Assembly: GCA_900553835.1 (NCBI GenBank)
Contig: USFF01000001.1
Coordinates: 16,750-80,749, forward strand
Source of the DNA: an uncultured Mycoplasmatota bacterium
GTDB taxonomy: Bacteria > Bacillota_I > Bacilli_A > RF39 > UBA660
Direction: 5' to 3'
Length of the DNA: 64,000 bases
Position 1 is the stretch's first letter. Every line of letters begins with the position of its first letter. This document shows positions 1 to 8,212 of this stretch, piece by piece. The notes below the pieces were generated by a model, which saw only the letters and a program-made list of their open reading frames with translations, was not told the origin of the DNA and did not search any database. A program made the position numbers and the translations under genes.

Positions 1-448
1 CTCAGGATTTATTAAAAAGATTTTTAGAAAAGGTGCCTGATGCATTAGGTGTTGCAATTTATGATATTGATCAAAATTGTATTGTAAAGTTAATTAAAGG
101 TGGAGTAAAAAAAATTAACGATACTGTAGTTTATAAAGAAGAATTAATTTATGATTATAACTATGTTACAGTTAAGGATGGATTTAGAATCGTTTATTTA
201 TATAATGATGGAACTTATAAGCTTGGAGTAGGTGCTAAAAACATCGAGGATTTTATGAAAGAATTACTCCTTATGAACCTATAGGTGAATTATGTGAAAT
301 TCCGCCATTTATATCAGTAGAAGATTTATTAAATAGATATTTAGAAGAATGCCAAGGAGTAGATGGGGTTGCATTATATAATGTAGATGGTACTTTAATT
401 GATCAAAGGAATAGAATAAATTCTAATATAAAACAAAATTTAATTTGA
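1..448 (+). pseudogene. Two-module protein of unknown function, 5' partial, frameshifted
   Basis: The frame is open from the window edge (residues QDLLKRFLEKVPDALGVAIYD) and stops at 284. A second frame (PPFISVEDLLNRYLEECQGV, then DGVALYNVDGTLIDQ) carries on to a TGA at 446-448. The two halves are clearly the same module: (V/Q)(E)DLL-(K/N)R(F/Y)LE followed by GVA(I/L)Y(D/N)(I/V)D. Adding one A to the A5 run at about 241-246 joins the frames into one reading through GFYERITPYEPIGEL. This is therefore a single gene with a one-base loss, or an assembly error. I recognise no family. It lies just upstream of the peptide operon but has no visible functional link to it. Confidence 0.6.
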
Positions 449-505
449 GTGTATAAGTTGCACAGTGTATTTACTATAAAGTAGTTAAAAAACCTATATT
501 TTAGA

Positions 506-533
506 TTGACTTTTATATTAAAAATTGTATAAT
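506..533 (+). promoter_or_regulatory. Strong vegetative promoter of the peptide/MccB-like operon
   Basis: TTGACT at 506-511 and TATAAT at 528-533 are separated by 16 bp, a near-consensus sigma-A promoter. Transcription would start near 540, about 35-40 nt upstream of the precursor peptide start codon. Confidence 0.7.
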
Positions 534-578
534 ATTATTAAAGAAGGGATAACAACTTCATTTGGTAGGAGGTATATG

Positions 579-644
579 ATGAAATTTAATGTAAAAAAAG
601 TAACAGAAGCTAAATTTTCTTGTCACGTTGATCAAAACTGTTAA
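579..644 (+). CDS. Candidate RiPP precursor peptide (21 aa, ends Asn-Cys)
   Basis: A perfect AGGAGG at 567-572 lies 6 nt before ATG 579; an ATG at 576 is too close to it. The peptide reads MKFNVKKVTEAKFSCHVDQNC, with a basic N-terminal half and two Cys, one of them the C-terminal residue. Its support is contextual: own promoter, ideal ribosome binding site, a hairpin just after the stop, then a gene for an MccB-like E1 enzyme. MccB adenylates the C-terminal residue of a tiny ribosomal peptide (MccA, 7 residues in microcin C7). That peptide ends in Asn; this one ends in Asn-Cys, so the chemistry may differ. A non-modified leader peptide controlling the operon is the main alternative. Confidence 0.62.
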   Translation: MKFNVKKVTEAKFSCHVDQNC

Positions 645-646
645 TT

Positions 647-667
647 AAAGCTCATTATTGAGCTTTT
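647..667 (+). terminator. Hairpin between precursor peptide and MccB-like gene
   Basis: AAAGCTCA (647-654), a 4-nt loop and TGAGCTTT (659-666) form a perfect 8-bp stem followed by only a short T stretch. It sits between the peptide stop and the enzyme's ribosome binding site. This is where an intercistronic hairpin can raise precursor transcript level over that of the downstream enzyme, as reported for microcin C7. Confidence 0.55.
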
Positions 668-688
668 ATCATTATAACGGAGGTAAAA

Positions 689-1711
689 ATGTTAATTTTA
701 AATACAACAAAACCATTTTATGTAGACAAGGTTAATAAAATAGTTAGAATGGGTAATTTTAAAGAAACGGGTAAAGAAATTGATTATGAGGATGAAATAT
801 TTTTATCTCTGATTAATAATCTAAAAGAACCAATAGAGGAAAATGAACTTATAGAAAAAATTTTTAAAGAAACAAACATAGATAAAAATGAAGTCAAGAA
901 TATAATTGCGTATTTAATAGAAGAAAATTTTATTATTAAAAATGAAGAATATGAAAAAATATGTAAAAGTGAGTATAGTAGGCAAGATTTATTTTTTTCA
1001 CTATTTACAGATAATTTTAAGCAGAACAAAAAAATATTTGCTGACAAAACTGTTTTAGTATTAGGCTTGGGTGGAGTAGGTGCTAATGTTGCATATATGC
1101 TTTCACGTGCAGGTTTTGAAAATTTTATTTTGGTCGATAATGATATTGTTGAGTATAGTAATTTAATAAGACAATATCCATATCAGAAGAGGGACTTAGG
1201 AAGAAATAAAACTGAAGCTCTAGCATCTAAATTAGATGGAAATATAGTAACCAAAAAAATTATGATAGATAAAAAAGAACAAATTTTAAAAGATATTCAA
1301 AAATGTGATATTGTTATATGTACTTTAGATAAACCTTTTAGAGTTATTAGAAGATTGATTAATGATATATGTGTCAGTGAAAATAAACCTGTTATTTTTG
1401 CCGGTTTCGCTGAACATGTTGCAATGATAGGACCATTTGTGATACCGCATGAAACAGCTTGTTTAAAATGTATAGACAAAGAAACAACAGATATACCTCT
1501 AGAAAATGTCAAAAACATACCATCTTATGGTCCGTTGTGTGCGTTGATTTCTTCAATTGTTGTTAATGAAATTATAAAATATTTTAATAATTATACGGAA
1601 TATAATTTGAGAGGAAAAACAATGATGTTTAATTTTGCAACATATGATACTCAAATAATTAATTGGAATAAAAAAGATACATGTGAGGTGTGTGCTAAAT
1701 ATGATAGTTAA
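689..1711 (+). CDS. MccB-like ThiF/E1 peptide adenylyltransferase
   Basis: A 340-residue protein, close in length to E. coli MccB (about 350). Residues 1-95 form a small alpha/beta and winged-helix-like N-terminal region, matching the peptide-clamp domain that precedes the E1 fold in MccB. EYSRQDLF (95-102) begins the ThiF domain. Visible motifs are the ATP-binding loop GLGGVG (126-131), VDNDIVE (149-155) with NLIRQ (158-162) carrying the conserved Arg, NKTEA (173-177), and two zinc-binding CxxC pairs (CLKC 258-261, CEVC 332-335). The family activates a peptide C-terminus as an acyl-adenylate. ThiF/MoeB of cofactor synthesis lack the N-terminal clamp, and no ThiS/MoaD partner is nearby, so a peptide-modifying role is preferred. 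GGAGG lies 7 nt before ATG 689. It overlaps the next gene by 11 nt. Confidence 0.8.
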   Translation: MLILNTTKPFYVDKVNKIVRMGNFKETGKEIDYEDEIFLSLINNLKEPIEENELIEKIFKETNIDKNEVKNIIAYLIEENFIIKNEEYEKICKSEYSRQDLFFSLFTDNFKQNKKIFADKTVLVLGLGGVGANVAYMLSRAGFENFILVDNDIVEYSNLIRQYPYQKRDLGRNKTEALASKLDGNIVTKKIMIDKKEQILKDIQKCDIVICTLDKPFRVIRRLINDICVSENKPVIFAGFAEHVAMIGPFVIPHETACLKCIDKETTDIPLENVKNIPSYGPLCALISSIVVNEIIKYFNNYTEYNLRGKTMMFNFATYDTQIINWNKKDTCEVCAKYDS

Positions 1712-3302
1712 TAATATAAAAGTAGAATTTAATGGTAATTTAATAATAGATGATGTATCATTTAAAATAAATAAAGGGGAAAAAGTAGGACTAGTAGGTA
1801 AAAATGGAAGTGGTAAAAGTACTCTTTTAAAAACTATTTCTGCTGAAAGCAATAAATCTTTTGTTAAGACTAATGGTGAAACAATTGGTTATTTAAAACA
1901 AGAAATCGAAGAAGAATATTATGATTACAGTGTACTTGAATATATTAGAGAAGTTACTAAAGTAGAGAGTTTAGAAAATAAATTAAATGAACTTTCTTTG
2001 AATTTGACTGAAGATAGAATGGAAGAATATACTCTTGTGTATAATGAATTTTTAAGCATAGATGGTTACAATTTTGAAAGTAATCTTGAAATTATAAAAA
2101 ATGGTCTAAATTTGAGGGAACCACTTGATACCAAAATTAAAAAATTATCTGGCGGAGAAAAAATAAAAGTTTTATTAATAGAATTATTAATGTTAAACAA
2201 AGATATATTACTCTTAGATGAACCTACAAATAATCTTGATACCGAAGCAATAACTTGGTTAGAAAAATATTTAAAACAAAGTGCAAAAAAAATGATTATT
2301 GTATCACATGATGAAATTTTTCTTAATAATATAGTAAACAAAATATTTGAATTATCAGATGGGAAAATTAAAGAGTATAACATGACTTATAATAAGTATT
2401 TAATAGCTAAAGAAAATGAATATAATAGAGAAAAAGAAGAGTATTATAAAACTAAAGAAGAAAAAGAAAGACTTAAAAGTGAATTAGAAAAAGCAAAAAG
2501 ATGGGCTAATTCTGGAAACAGTAAAAAAGCGCATAATGATAATGATAAAATAGCTAATAATTATGCTAAGGAAAGAACAAGTACATCAAATATAAAAAGA
2601 ATAACAAGAAATTTAGATAAGTTAAATATTCCTAATTTTGAAGAAAAAAAGCCTATAGACGTATTTTTTAGTTTAGATGATGACAAAGGAAATAAAGACA
2701 TAGTTTTGGATAATCTTGTATGTGGCTATGATACATTTAAAACTGTTCTTCTTAATTTAACAATACCATATGGGATTAAAGTTCAAATAAAAGGTTTTAA
2801 TGGAAGTGGAAAAACTACTTTAATAAAAACTATTTTAGGACAAATAGATCCTATTAAAGGAACTATTAGTGTAGGTTCTAAAGTTAAGATGGGATATATT
2901 TCACAAAATACATTATTAGAAGGTAATAAGTCTGTTATAGAGTATCTTACTGAAAATATGAATGAAGTTAATTATTCCTTTGTGTTTACTTTGCTTGAAA
3001 AATTAAACATTAGTTATGAAGACAAAGATAAAATTTATTCTAAATTGTCACCAGGAGAAAGAACAAGAGTTGCTATTGCTAAACTTGCACTTTTAAAAAC
3101 CAATGTATTAATATTAGATGAAGTAACTAATCATCTTGATAAAGAAGCGCTTGACTTAATATATGAACTTATAAGTAGTTATGAAGGAACTATAATTAGT
3201 ATTTCACACAATAGAAAATATAATGAACTATTAGATGCAGACATTTTATTAGATATGAGTACTGGTTTAATAGAAAATTTAAAATTAACAAAAAAGTTAT
3301 AA
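1701..3302 (+). CDS. ABC-F family ATPase, candidate ribosome protection/self-immunity
   Basis: Two ABC domains in one chain, with no membrane segments, define an ABC-F protein. Domain 1 has Walker A GKNGSGKST (about 33-41), LSGGEK and LLLDEPTNNLD. A charged coiled-coil linker (about 225-300) follows, then domain 2 with GFNGSGKT, LSPGERTRVA and LILDEVTNHLD. The start was set at ATG 1701, behind GAGGTG, so the gene overlaps the end of the MccB-like gene and is probably translationally coupled. ABC-F proteins act on ribosomes, and one subset protects them from antibiotics. Coupling to a peptide-modifying enzyme makes immunity to a ribosome-targeting product plausible, but a housekeeping EttA/Uup-like role cannot be excluded. 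A terminator follows. Confidence 0.85.
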   Translation: MIVNNIKVEFNGNLIIDDVSFKINKGEKVGLVGKNGSGKSTLLKTISAESNKSFVKTNGETIGYLKQEIEEEYYDYSVLEYIREVTKVESLENKLNELSLNLTEDRMEEYTLVYNEFLSIDGYNFESNLEIIKNGLNLREPLDTKIKKLSGGEKIKVLLIELLMLNKDILLLDEPTNNLDTEAITWLEKYLKQSAKKMIIVSHDEIFLNNIVNKIFELSDGKIKEYNMTYNKYLIAKENEYNREKEEYYKTKEEKERLKSELEKAKRWANSGNSKKAHNDNDKIANNYAKERTSTSNIKRITRNLDKLNIPNFEEKKPIDVFFSLDDDKGNKDIVLDNLVCGYDTFKTVLLNLTIPYGIKVQIKGFNGSGKTTLIKTILGQIDPIKGTISVGSKVKMGYISQNTLLEGNKSVIEYLTENMNEVNYSFVFTLLEKLNISYEDKDKIYSKLSPGERTRVAIAKLALLKTNVLILDEVTNHLDKEALDLIYELISSYEGTIISISHNRKYNELLDADILLDMSTGLIENLKLTKKL

Positions 3303-3315
3303 ATTTGCATTAATG

Positions 3316-3347
3316 AAAAAAGTGTGCTATAATAAGTACACTTTTTT
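3316..3347 (+). terminator. Rho-independent terminator of the peptide operon
   Basis: AAAAAAGTGT pairs with ACACTTTTTT around a loop of about 12 nt and ends in a T-run. It is 14 nt past the ABC-F stop. The loop carries a TATAAT that may serve as -10 of the next gene. Confidence 0.7.
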
Positions 3348-3364
3348 ATTTAAGGGGGAAAAGT

Positions 3365-4534
3365 ATGGAATCATTTGATGGTAAATTAAAAAACGACTAT
3401 ATTAATGTTTTAAAAGTTAATGGTTTTTCAGATAAGGATATTAATAAAATAGAAAGACTTTTGTATAAATATAAAGATGTATTAACTGATTTTAGAGACT
3501 TAGTTGGTGACAGTCTTTTACCGGATAAATTTTATTTTTTTAATAATATGAAACATTTTGCGTATTTGTTTAGCAGTGATATTGATAAAACTGTAACAAA
3601 AGAATACTTGAATTTTAATAAATTTATTTATTATTTAGTCAAACTTATAGGGCCTAGTTTTTTATTATCTAAACAAGTAATTGAAAATAGAAATATTTTA
3701 AAAGGTATAAATGTTAAAGATAATGGTATTAATCTTCCAAAAGAACCGGTAATGTGGACACCTAATCATCACTTCAAAGACGATGTTTTATGTTCAATGT
3801 TAAAAACTCAAAGACCCAGTTGTATGGCTTTTGCTAGTATTCCTCATTTTTTTAACTCATTTGATGGAATACTTGCTTATTCACTTGGAGTTATACTGAT
3901 AAATAGAAAAAGTGAGGAAAGTAGAAGTACATGCTTACCAAAAATGAAAAAAGTAGTTGAACTTGGTTCAGATCTAATAGTTTGGCCTGAGGGTGTTTGG
4001 CATAAAAATCCAAACGATTTAATTTTACATTTGTGGCCAGGTATATATAGGTGTTCAATTGAAACAGGAATAAAGGCGGTACCGATGATACATTATGTGA
4101 GAGATACTACTCAAAGAGAAAAGAAAAATAAAAATTTAATTCATACTGTAATTGATGAACCGGTTGACTTTAATACCATGCATGGGATGGGAGAACGAGC
4201 TTGCTTAGAATATTATAGAGATATAATGTGTACATGGTATTACTTAATGATGGAAAAATATGGACAAAGTACTAGAGAGGAAGAACTTAAGGGATATGAT
4301 AATTCTGTTGAGGCATGGGAAGAACATTTAAATAATCTTCTTAATAATGCAGCAAGGTATGATAAAAGCATTGAGACAACAGCAAGTTATCGTATGAATG
4401 ATTATGTCACTCCACTAGATGTTTATGAAAATATTGCTTCACTTGATGTAACCAAAAGTAATGCTTTAGAAGTAGCAAATGCCAGAAAATTAATAAAAGA
4501 ATATAAAATTAATGATTTTCAAAGTAGATTTTAA
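3365..4534 (+). CDS. PlsC-like acyltransferase domain protein
   Basis: A 389-residue soluble-looking protein. The middle part has NHHFKDD (about residue 134), an HX4D acyltransferase block I, and WPEGVWHKN (about 207), like the FPEG block of glycerolphosphate acyltransferases (PlsC, PF01553). PMIHYVRD after it fits the block IV strand. Both flanks (first 110 and last 110 residues) are unlike PlsC and unrecognised. It could acylate a lysophospholipid or another acceptor. AAGGGGGAAAAGT precedes ATG 3365. A short hairpin with T-run (4533-4558) ends the transcript. Its separate promoter argues against membership in the upstream peptide operon. Confidence 0.6.
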   Translation: MESFDGKLKNDYINVLKVNGFSDKDINKIERLLYKYKDVLTDFRDLVGDSLLPDKFYFFNNMKHFAYLFSSDIDKTVTKEYLNFNKFIYYLVKLIGPSFLLSKQVIENRNILKGINVKDNGINLPKEPVMWTPNHHFKDDVLCSMLKTQRPSCMAFASIPHFFNSFDGILAYSLGVILINRKSEESRSTCLPKMKKVVELGSDLIVWPEGVWHKNPNDLILHLWPGIYRCSIETGIKAVPMIHYVRDTTQREKKNKNLIHTVIDEPVDFNTMHGMGERACLEYYRDIMCTWYYLMMEKYGQSTREEELKGYDNSVEAWEEHLNNLLNNAARYDKSIETTASYRMNDYVTPLDVYENIASLDVTKSNALEVANARKLIKEYKINDFQSRF

Positions 4535-4600
4535 AAGAGATAATTTTCTCTTTTTTTATTATTTGTGGTATGTTATAATTATAATTGGAAGTGATGGATA

Positions 4601-6424
4601 ATGGCAGGAATTTTATTACCGATATGTGCTACATTTTTTTCGTTATTATTAACAATAATATATTTTTCTAAAAAGAGAATTGATTTAGTTGAGAATAAAA
4701 TTTATTCATTTATGATACCAATAGTTTTAATAGATAGTGTTTTAGTTTCTTTAGTACAGGGAATAGGTTTAAACGGAATAAATTCTATAAGCAATATATT
4801 TATTTCTTTAATAAATAAAATTGATTTTATGCTTTTAGTAGTTTATTCTAATTGTATATTATTTTATATTATACTTATAACTTATCCAAAGGTGAAAAAC
4901 AAATTTAAGTTTTTATTATCAGCCTTTTCTGTTTTAGATATTTTAGTATTTATTTTCATAGCACTTGGAAAAGTAATTATTATTAGTAAAGGACATAACA
5001 ACAGTGTAGAAGGTTCTTCATTGATGACTACTCTTATAGTTTGTGGAATATATATATTTAGTTCAATAGTTATTTCTATCATTAATATTAAAAAAATTGA
5101 TAAAAGATATATACCTGTTTTTGCAAGTATCGGGATAGCTCTTTTCTTAATTCCAATGTTTAAAATTAATCCATACTTAATAGTTGTGTCTATCACTCTG
5201 ACTTTTATAAATTACATTATGTTCTTCACAATAGAAAATCCAGATGTTAAAATGGTAAAAGAACTAGAAATAGCTAAAGATGCAGCAGTAAAAGCAAATA
5301 AAGCTAAAAGTGAATTTTTAAGTAGTATGTCACATGAACTTAGAACACCACTTAATGCAATAGTATGTTTTAGTGAATTATTAGAAACTAAAGAAGGACT
5401 AGATAAAGAAAGTAAAGATTTTGCTAAAGATATAGTAAATGCTAGTCATAATTTATTAGAGTTAGTAAATGGGGTACTTGATATAAGTAAAATAGAAGCA
5501 GGTAAAATGGAAGTAATAAATAAAGAGTATAATGCTAAAGAGTTATTTAATTCACTAAGTACAATGGTTATTCCTAGAATAGGAGATAAAAAGATAGAAT
5601 TTAAAACACGTTTAGCAGAAGATTTACCTTGTGTACTTAATGGAGATACTGGTAAAATAAAACAAATAATACTTAATTTACTTACAAATGCAGTTAAATA
5701 TACTGACTATGGATGTATAGATTATGATATAGAATGTTTAAATGATTTTAAAAATAATAGAACAAAGTTAATAGTAAGTGTTAGGGATACAGGAAGGGGA
5801 ATAAAAGAAGAAGATATAAATAGATTATTTCAGAAATTTGAAAGAATTGATGAAGATAGGAATACTACAATAGAAGGAACTGGACTAGGACTTGCAATAA
5901 CACAAAGTTTAGCTGATCTTATGGGTGGAAAAATTAAAGTAACTTCTAGATATGGATATGGTTCTACATTTACATTTGTATTTGAACAAGATGTAGTATC
6001 ATTTAATGAAGTAGAAGAAAAGAAAGAGGAAGAAATTATAGAAGAGAAAGTAGACTTTAGTAATAAAAGTATACTAGTAGTAGATGATTCTAAACTTAAC
6101 TTAAAGGTAGCAGAGAATGTATTAAAAGAATATAATGTAAACATCTTTACATGTATAAGTGCAAAAGAATGTTTAGATTACTTAAGTATAGGTAAATATG
6201 ATATAATATTAATGGATATAATGATGCCTGTTATGAATGGAGTAGAGGCCTTAAAAGAAATAAAAAAACTAGGAGTAGAAACTCCTGTAATAGCTTTAAC
6301 TGCAGATGCAATAGATGGACAAGAGGACAAATATTTAAAAGAAGGTTTTGATGGTTATTTATCTAAACCAATTGATAAAAATGAATTAAAAAAGATATTA
6401 AATAAGTATTTGAAAGGAGAATGA
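4601..6424 (+). CDS. Hybrid sensor histidine kinase with C-terminal receiver
   Basis: Residues 1-210 hold about six or seven hydrophobic helices with no large extracellular loop, so the sensor domain is in the membrane. The HisKA box SHELRTPLN carries the predicted phospho-His245. The HATPase domain shows NLLTNAVKYT (N), DTGRG (G1) and GTGLGLAI (G2). A receiver follows with VVDDSK and the phospho-acceptor in LMDIMMP (Asp539). The next gene, 1 nt later, supplies HPt and receiver domains, so the pair forms a His-Asp-His-Asp relay. No DNA-binding output domain is visible in either protein; the output could be protein interaction or an unlinked regulator. Confidence 0.9.
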   Translation: MAGILLPICATFFSLLLTIIYFSKKRIDLVENKIYSFMIPIVLIDSVLVSLVQGIGLNGINSISNIFISLINKIDFMLLVVYSNCILFYIILITYPKVKNKFKFLLSAFSVLDILVFIFIALGKVIIISKGHNNSVEGSSLMTTLIVCGIYIFSSIVISIINIKKIDKRYIPVFASIGIALFLIPMFKINPYLIVVSITLTFINYIMFFTIENPDVKMVKELEIAKDAAVKANKAKSEFLSSMSHELRTPLNAIVCFSELLETKEGLDKESKDFAKDIVNASHNLLELVNGVLDISKIEAGKMEVINKEYNAKELFNSLSTMVIPRIGDKKIEFKTRLAEDLPCVLNGDTGKIKQIILNLLTNAVKYTDYGCIDYDIECLNDFKNNRTKLIVSVRDTGRGIKEEDINRLFQKFERIDEDRNTTIEGTGLGLAITQSLADLMGGKIKVTSRYGYGSTFTFVFEQDVVSFNEVEEKKEEEIIEEKVDFSNKSILVVDDSKLNLKVAENVLKEYNVNIFTCISAKECLDYLSIGKYDIILMDIMMPVMNGVEALKEIKKLGVETPVIALTADAIDGQEDKYLKEGFDGYLSKPIDKNELKKILNKYLKGE

Positions 6425-6425
6425 A

Positions 6426-7157
6426 ATGAATAACGAATATTTAAAAAATGCTGGAATTAATGTAGATGAAGTAATGAACTTTTGGGGAGATATTGAAGCT
6501 TATAAAGATAACTTACTAGAATTTTTAACCTCTGTAGATACAAAAATAAAAGAACTAGAAAGTTATAAAAATAATACTGAAATAAGTAGTTATACCATGC
6601 TTGCCCATAGCTTAAAGAGTGAAACAAGATATTTAGGTTTAAATAAATTATCTGATATATTTTATACTCATGAACTTAAAGGCAAAGAAAATAATGTTGA
6701 CTACATAAAAAGTAACTTTACTGAAATAGAAAATGGAGTTAATAAAGTTAAAAGTGATTTAAAAGACTTTTTAAATAGTACAACTATTAAGAAGAGTTTA
6801 TTAGTAGTAGATGACTCTAATATAATAATTAATTATATAGAAAACTTAGTAAAAAGTGATTATAATGTAATAAGAGCTAATAATGGAATAGAGGCTGTAA
6901 ATAAAATAAATGAAAATATATATGCACTTTTACTTGATATAAATATGCCTAAAAGTACTGGTATAGATGTTTTAAAATATATGAATGATAATGATTTAAT
7001 AGATAAAATACCAGTAGTAATTATAACTGGCAATGATACAAGTAATCAAATAAAAGAATTAATTGGTTATAATGTTTTAGATGTACTTAATAAACCATTT
7101 ACACCTGATAATATAAAAAGAGTATTAACTTTAATAGAGAATTTTCATAATAATTAG
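6426..7157 (+). CDS. HPt-receiver phosphorelay protein
   Basis: Residues 1-110 resemble a histidine phosphotransfer helix bundle with LAHSLKSETRYLG (predicted phospho-His61; the family motif is HxLKGxSxxxG). Residues 123-243 form a receiver with VVDDS, the phospho-acceptor in LLLDINMP (Asp171), VIITGND and NKPF. It begins 1 nt after the kinase gene behind GAAAGGAG, so it is co-transcribed and probably the kinase's direct partner. There is no effector domain. Confidence 0.85.
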   Translation: MNNEYLKNAGINVDEVMNFWGDIEAYKDNLLEFLTSVDTKIKELESYKNNTEISSYTMLAHSLKSETRYLGLNKLSDIFYTHELKGKENNVDYIKSNFTEIENGVNKVKSDLKDFLNSTTIKKSLLVVDDSNIIINYIENLVKSDYNVIRANNGIEAVNKINENIYALLLDINMPKSTGIDVLKYMNDNDLIDKIPVVIITGNDTSNQIKELIGYNVLDVLNKPFTPDNIKRVLTLIENFHNN

Positions 7158-7249
7158 GAAATTCTTTTTTTGTAAATTAAAAGTAAAATAATTGTTAAAC
7201 TATTTAACTCTTTATATGAGTGTGATAAACTCTTAATAGGTGAATAGAT

Positions 7250-7756
7250 ATGGAAAAGAAAAAAACAAAAAAAGAAATAGTGAGGATGCTTTTAAATCAA
7301 AATTTAGAAACAGAGGATGAAAATGAATTACTAGATATGTTAGTAGATAATCCTATTGCAATTGATGTAGATAAAGTAGCTAAAGATACAGAAAAAAGGG
7401 GAGATAAAATAGCAGATAAAATCACAAATATAGCTGGTAGCTGGGGTTTTATATTGGGATTTAGTTTGTTTCTTATAGTATGGATATTACTTAACTTATT
7501 TGTATTAAAAAATTTAGATCCTTATCCTTTTATACTTCTTAATTTACTTTTATCATGTATTGCTGCTCTTCAAGCGCCAATAATAATGATGAGTCAAAAT
7601 AGAAGTGCTAAAAAAGATAGTATGAGAAGTATGAATGACTATAAAACAGATCTAAAAAGTGAATTAATACTAGAAGAACTTCATGATAAGATGGATAAAA
7701 TACTAATAAATCAAAATATAATATTAAAAGAATTAGAAAAAAATAAAGAAAAGTAA
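7250..7756 (+). CDS. DUF1003 membrane protein
   Basis: 168 residues with a charged N-terminus, two adjacent membrane helices (about 62-83 and 90-111) and a charged, coiled-coil-like C-terminus. The pattern DKIADKITNIAGSW, two helices, then APIIMMSQNR is the DUF1003 signature. Members are widespread; function is not established. Start ATG 7250 follows AGGTG. A promoter-like TTTAAC and TATATG region precedes it. Confidence 0.8.
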   Translation: MEKKKTKKEIVRMLLNQNLETEDENELLDMLVDNPIAIDVDKVAKDTEKRGDKIADKITNIAGSWGFILGFSLFLIVWILLNLFVLKNLDPYPFILLNLLLSCIAALQAPIIMMSQNRSAKKDSMRSMNDYKTDLKSELILEELHDKMDKILINQNIILKELEKNKEK

Positions 7757-7797
7757 TTTTAAGAATTAAATATATTAATTACGATGCTCGTAAACAA

Positions 7798-7822
7798 AAA
7801 TCTCAAATTTAATTTGAGATTT
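7798..7822. terminator. Perfect palindromic terminator
   Basis: AAATCTCAAATT and AATTTGAGATTT form a perfect 12-bp stem with a 1-nt centre, between the DUF1003 gene (+) and a small ORF (-). It can serve both strands. Confidence 0.7.
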
Positions 7823-7877
7823 AATTTTATAATTTAATTTATTTTAATTTTTTCATATTAAAAAATATTTTAGGAAG

Positions 7878-8141
7878 TTATCTAGAAACTTTATTATCTA
7901 TTCTTAAGTTATCTATGGTACTTTTATATACATCATAAATGAATTTTTCTCCTAATTTATTGACACCTATGCCGTTAATATTATTATGACCTCTACCAGG
8001 AATTATTATATGTTGAATATCAATTCCTAGATTTTGAAGTAACTGAATAGTATTTTTTGCTCTTTGAAATAAATCTGAACCCAAAATACTTCTTTGATAT
8101 TTTCCAACGTCAGTTGGTATGCTTCTATTTAAATAACTCAA
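7878..8141 (-). pseudogene. C-terminal fragment of a possible alpha/beta-hydrolase
   Basis: 87 residues. QLLQNLGIDIQHIIIPGRGHNNINGIG followed by a closing helix resembles the last strand, catalytic His and final helix of alpha/beta-hydrolase esterases. The nucleophile elbow and the rest of the fold are missing. No convincing Shine-Dalgarno precedes the ATG, and the sequence to the right is taken up by the promoter of the next gene. A truncated remnant is the simplest reading; a short intact ORF of unknown function is possible. Confidence 0.4.
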
Positions 8142-8212
8142 AAATATTTGAGTTTAATGTTGTTTTTCACTTAAAACATGATATAATATTATACTTACAA
8201 AGGTGGTAGTTT

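Noticed and set aside
689..1711. ThiF/MoeB of thiamine or molybdopterin synthesis
   Set aside because: The protein has an extra N-terminal MccB-type domain, and no ThiS, ThiG or MoaD gene is nearby.
7200..7240. Riboswitch ahead of the DUF1003 gene
   Set aside because: Only a short AT-rich leader with no conserved motif.
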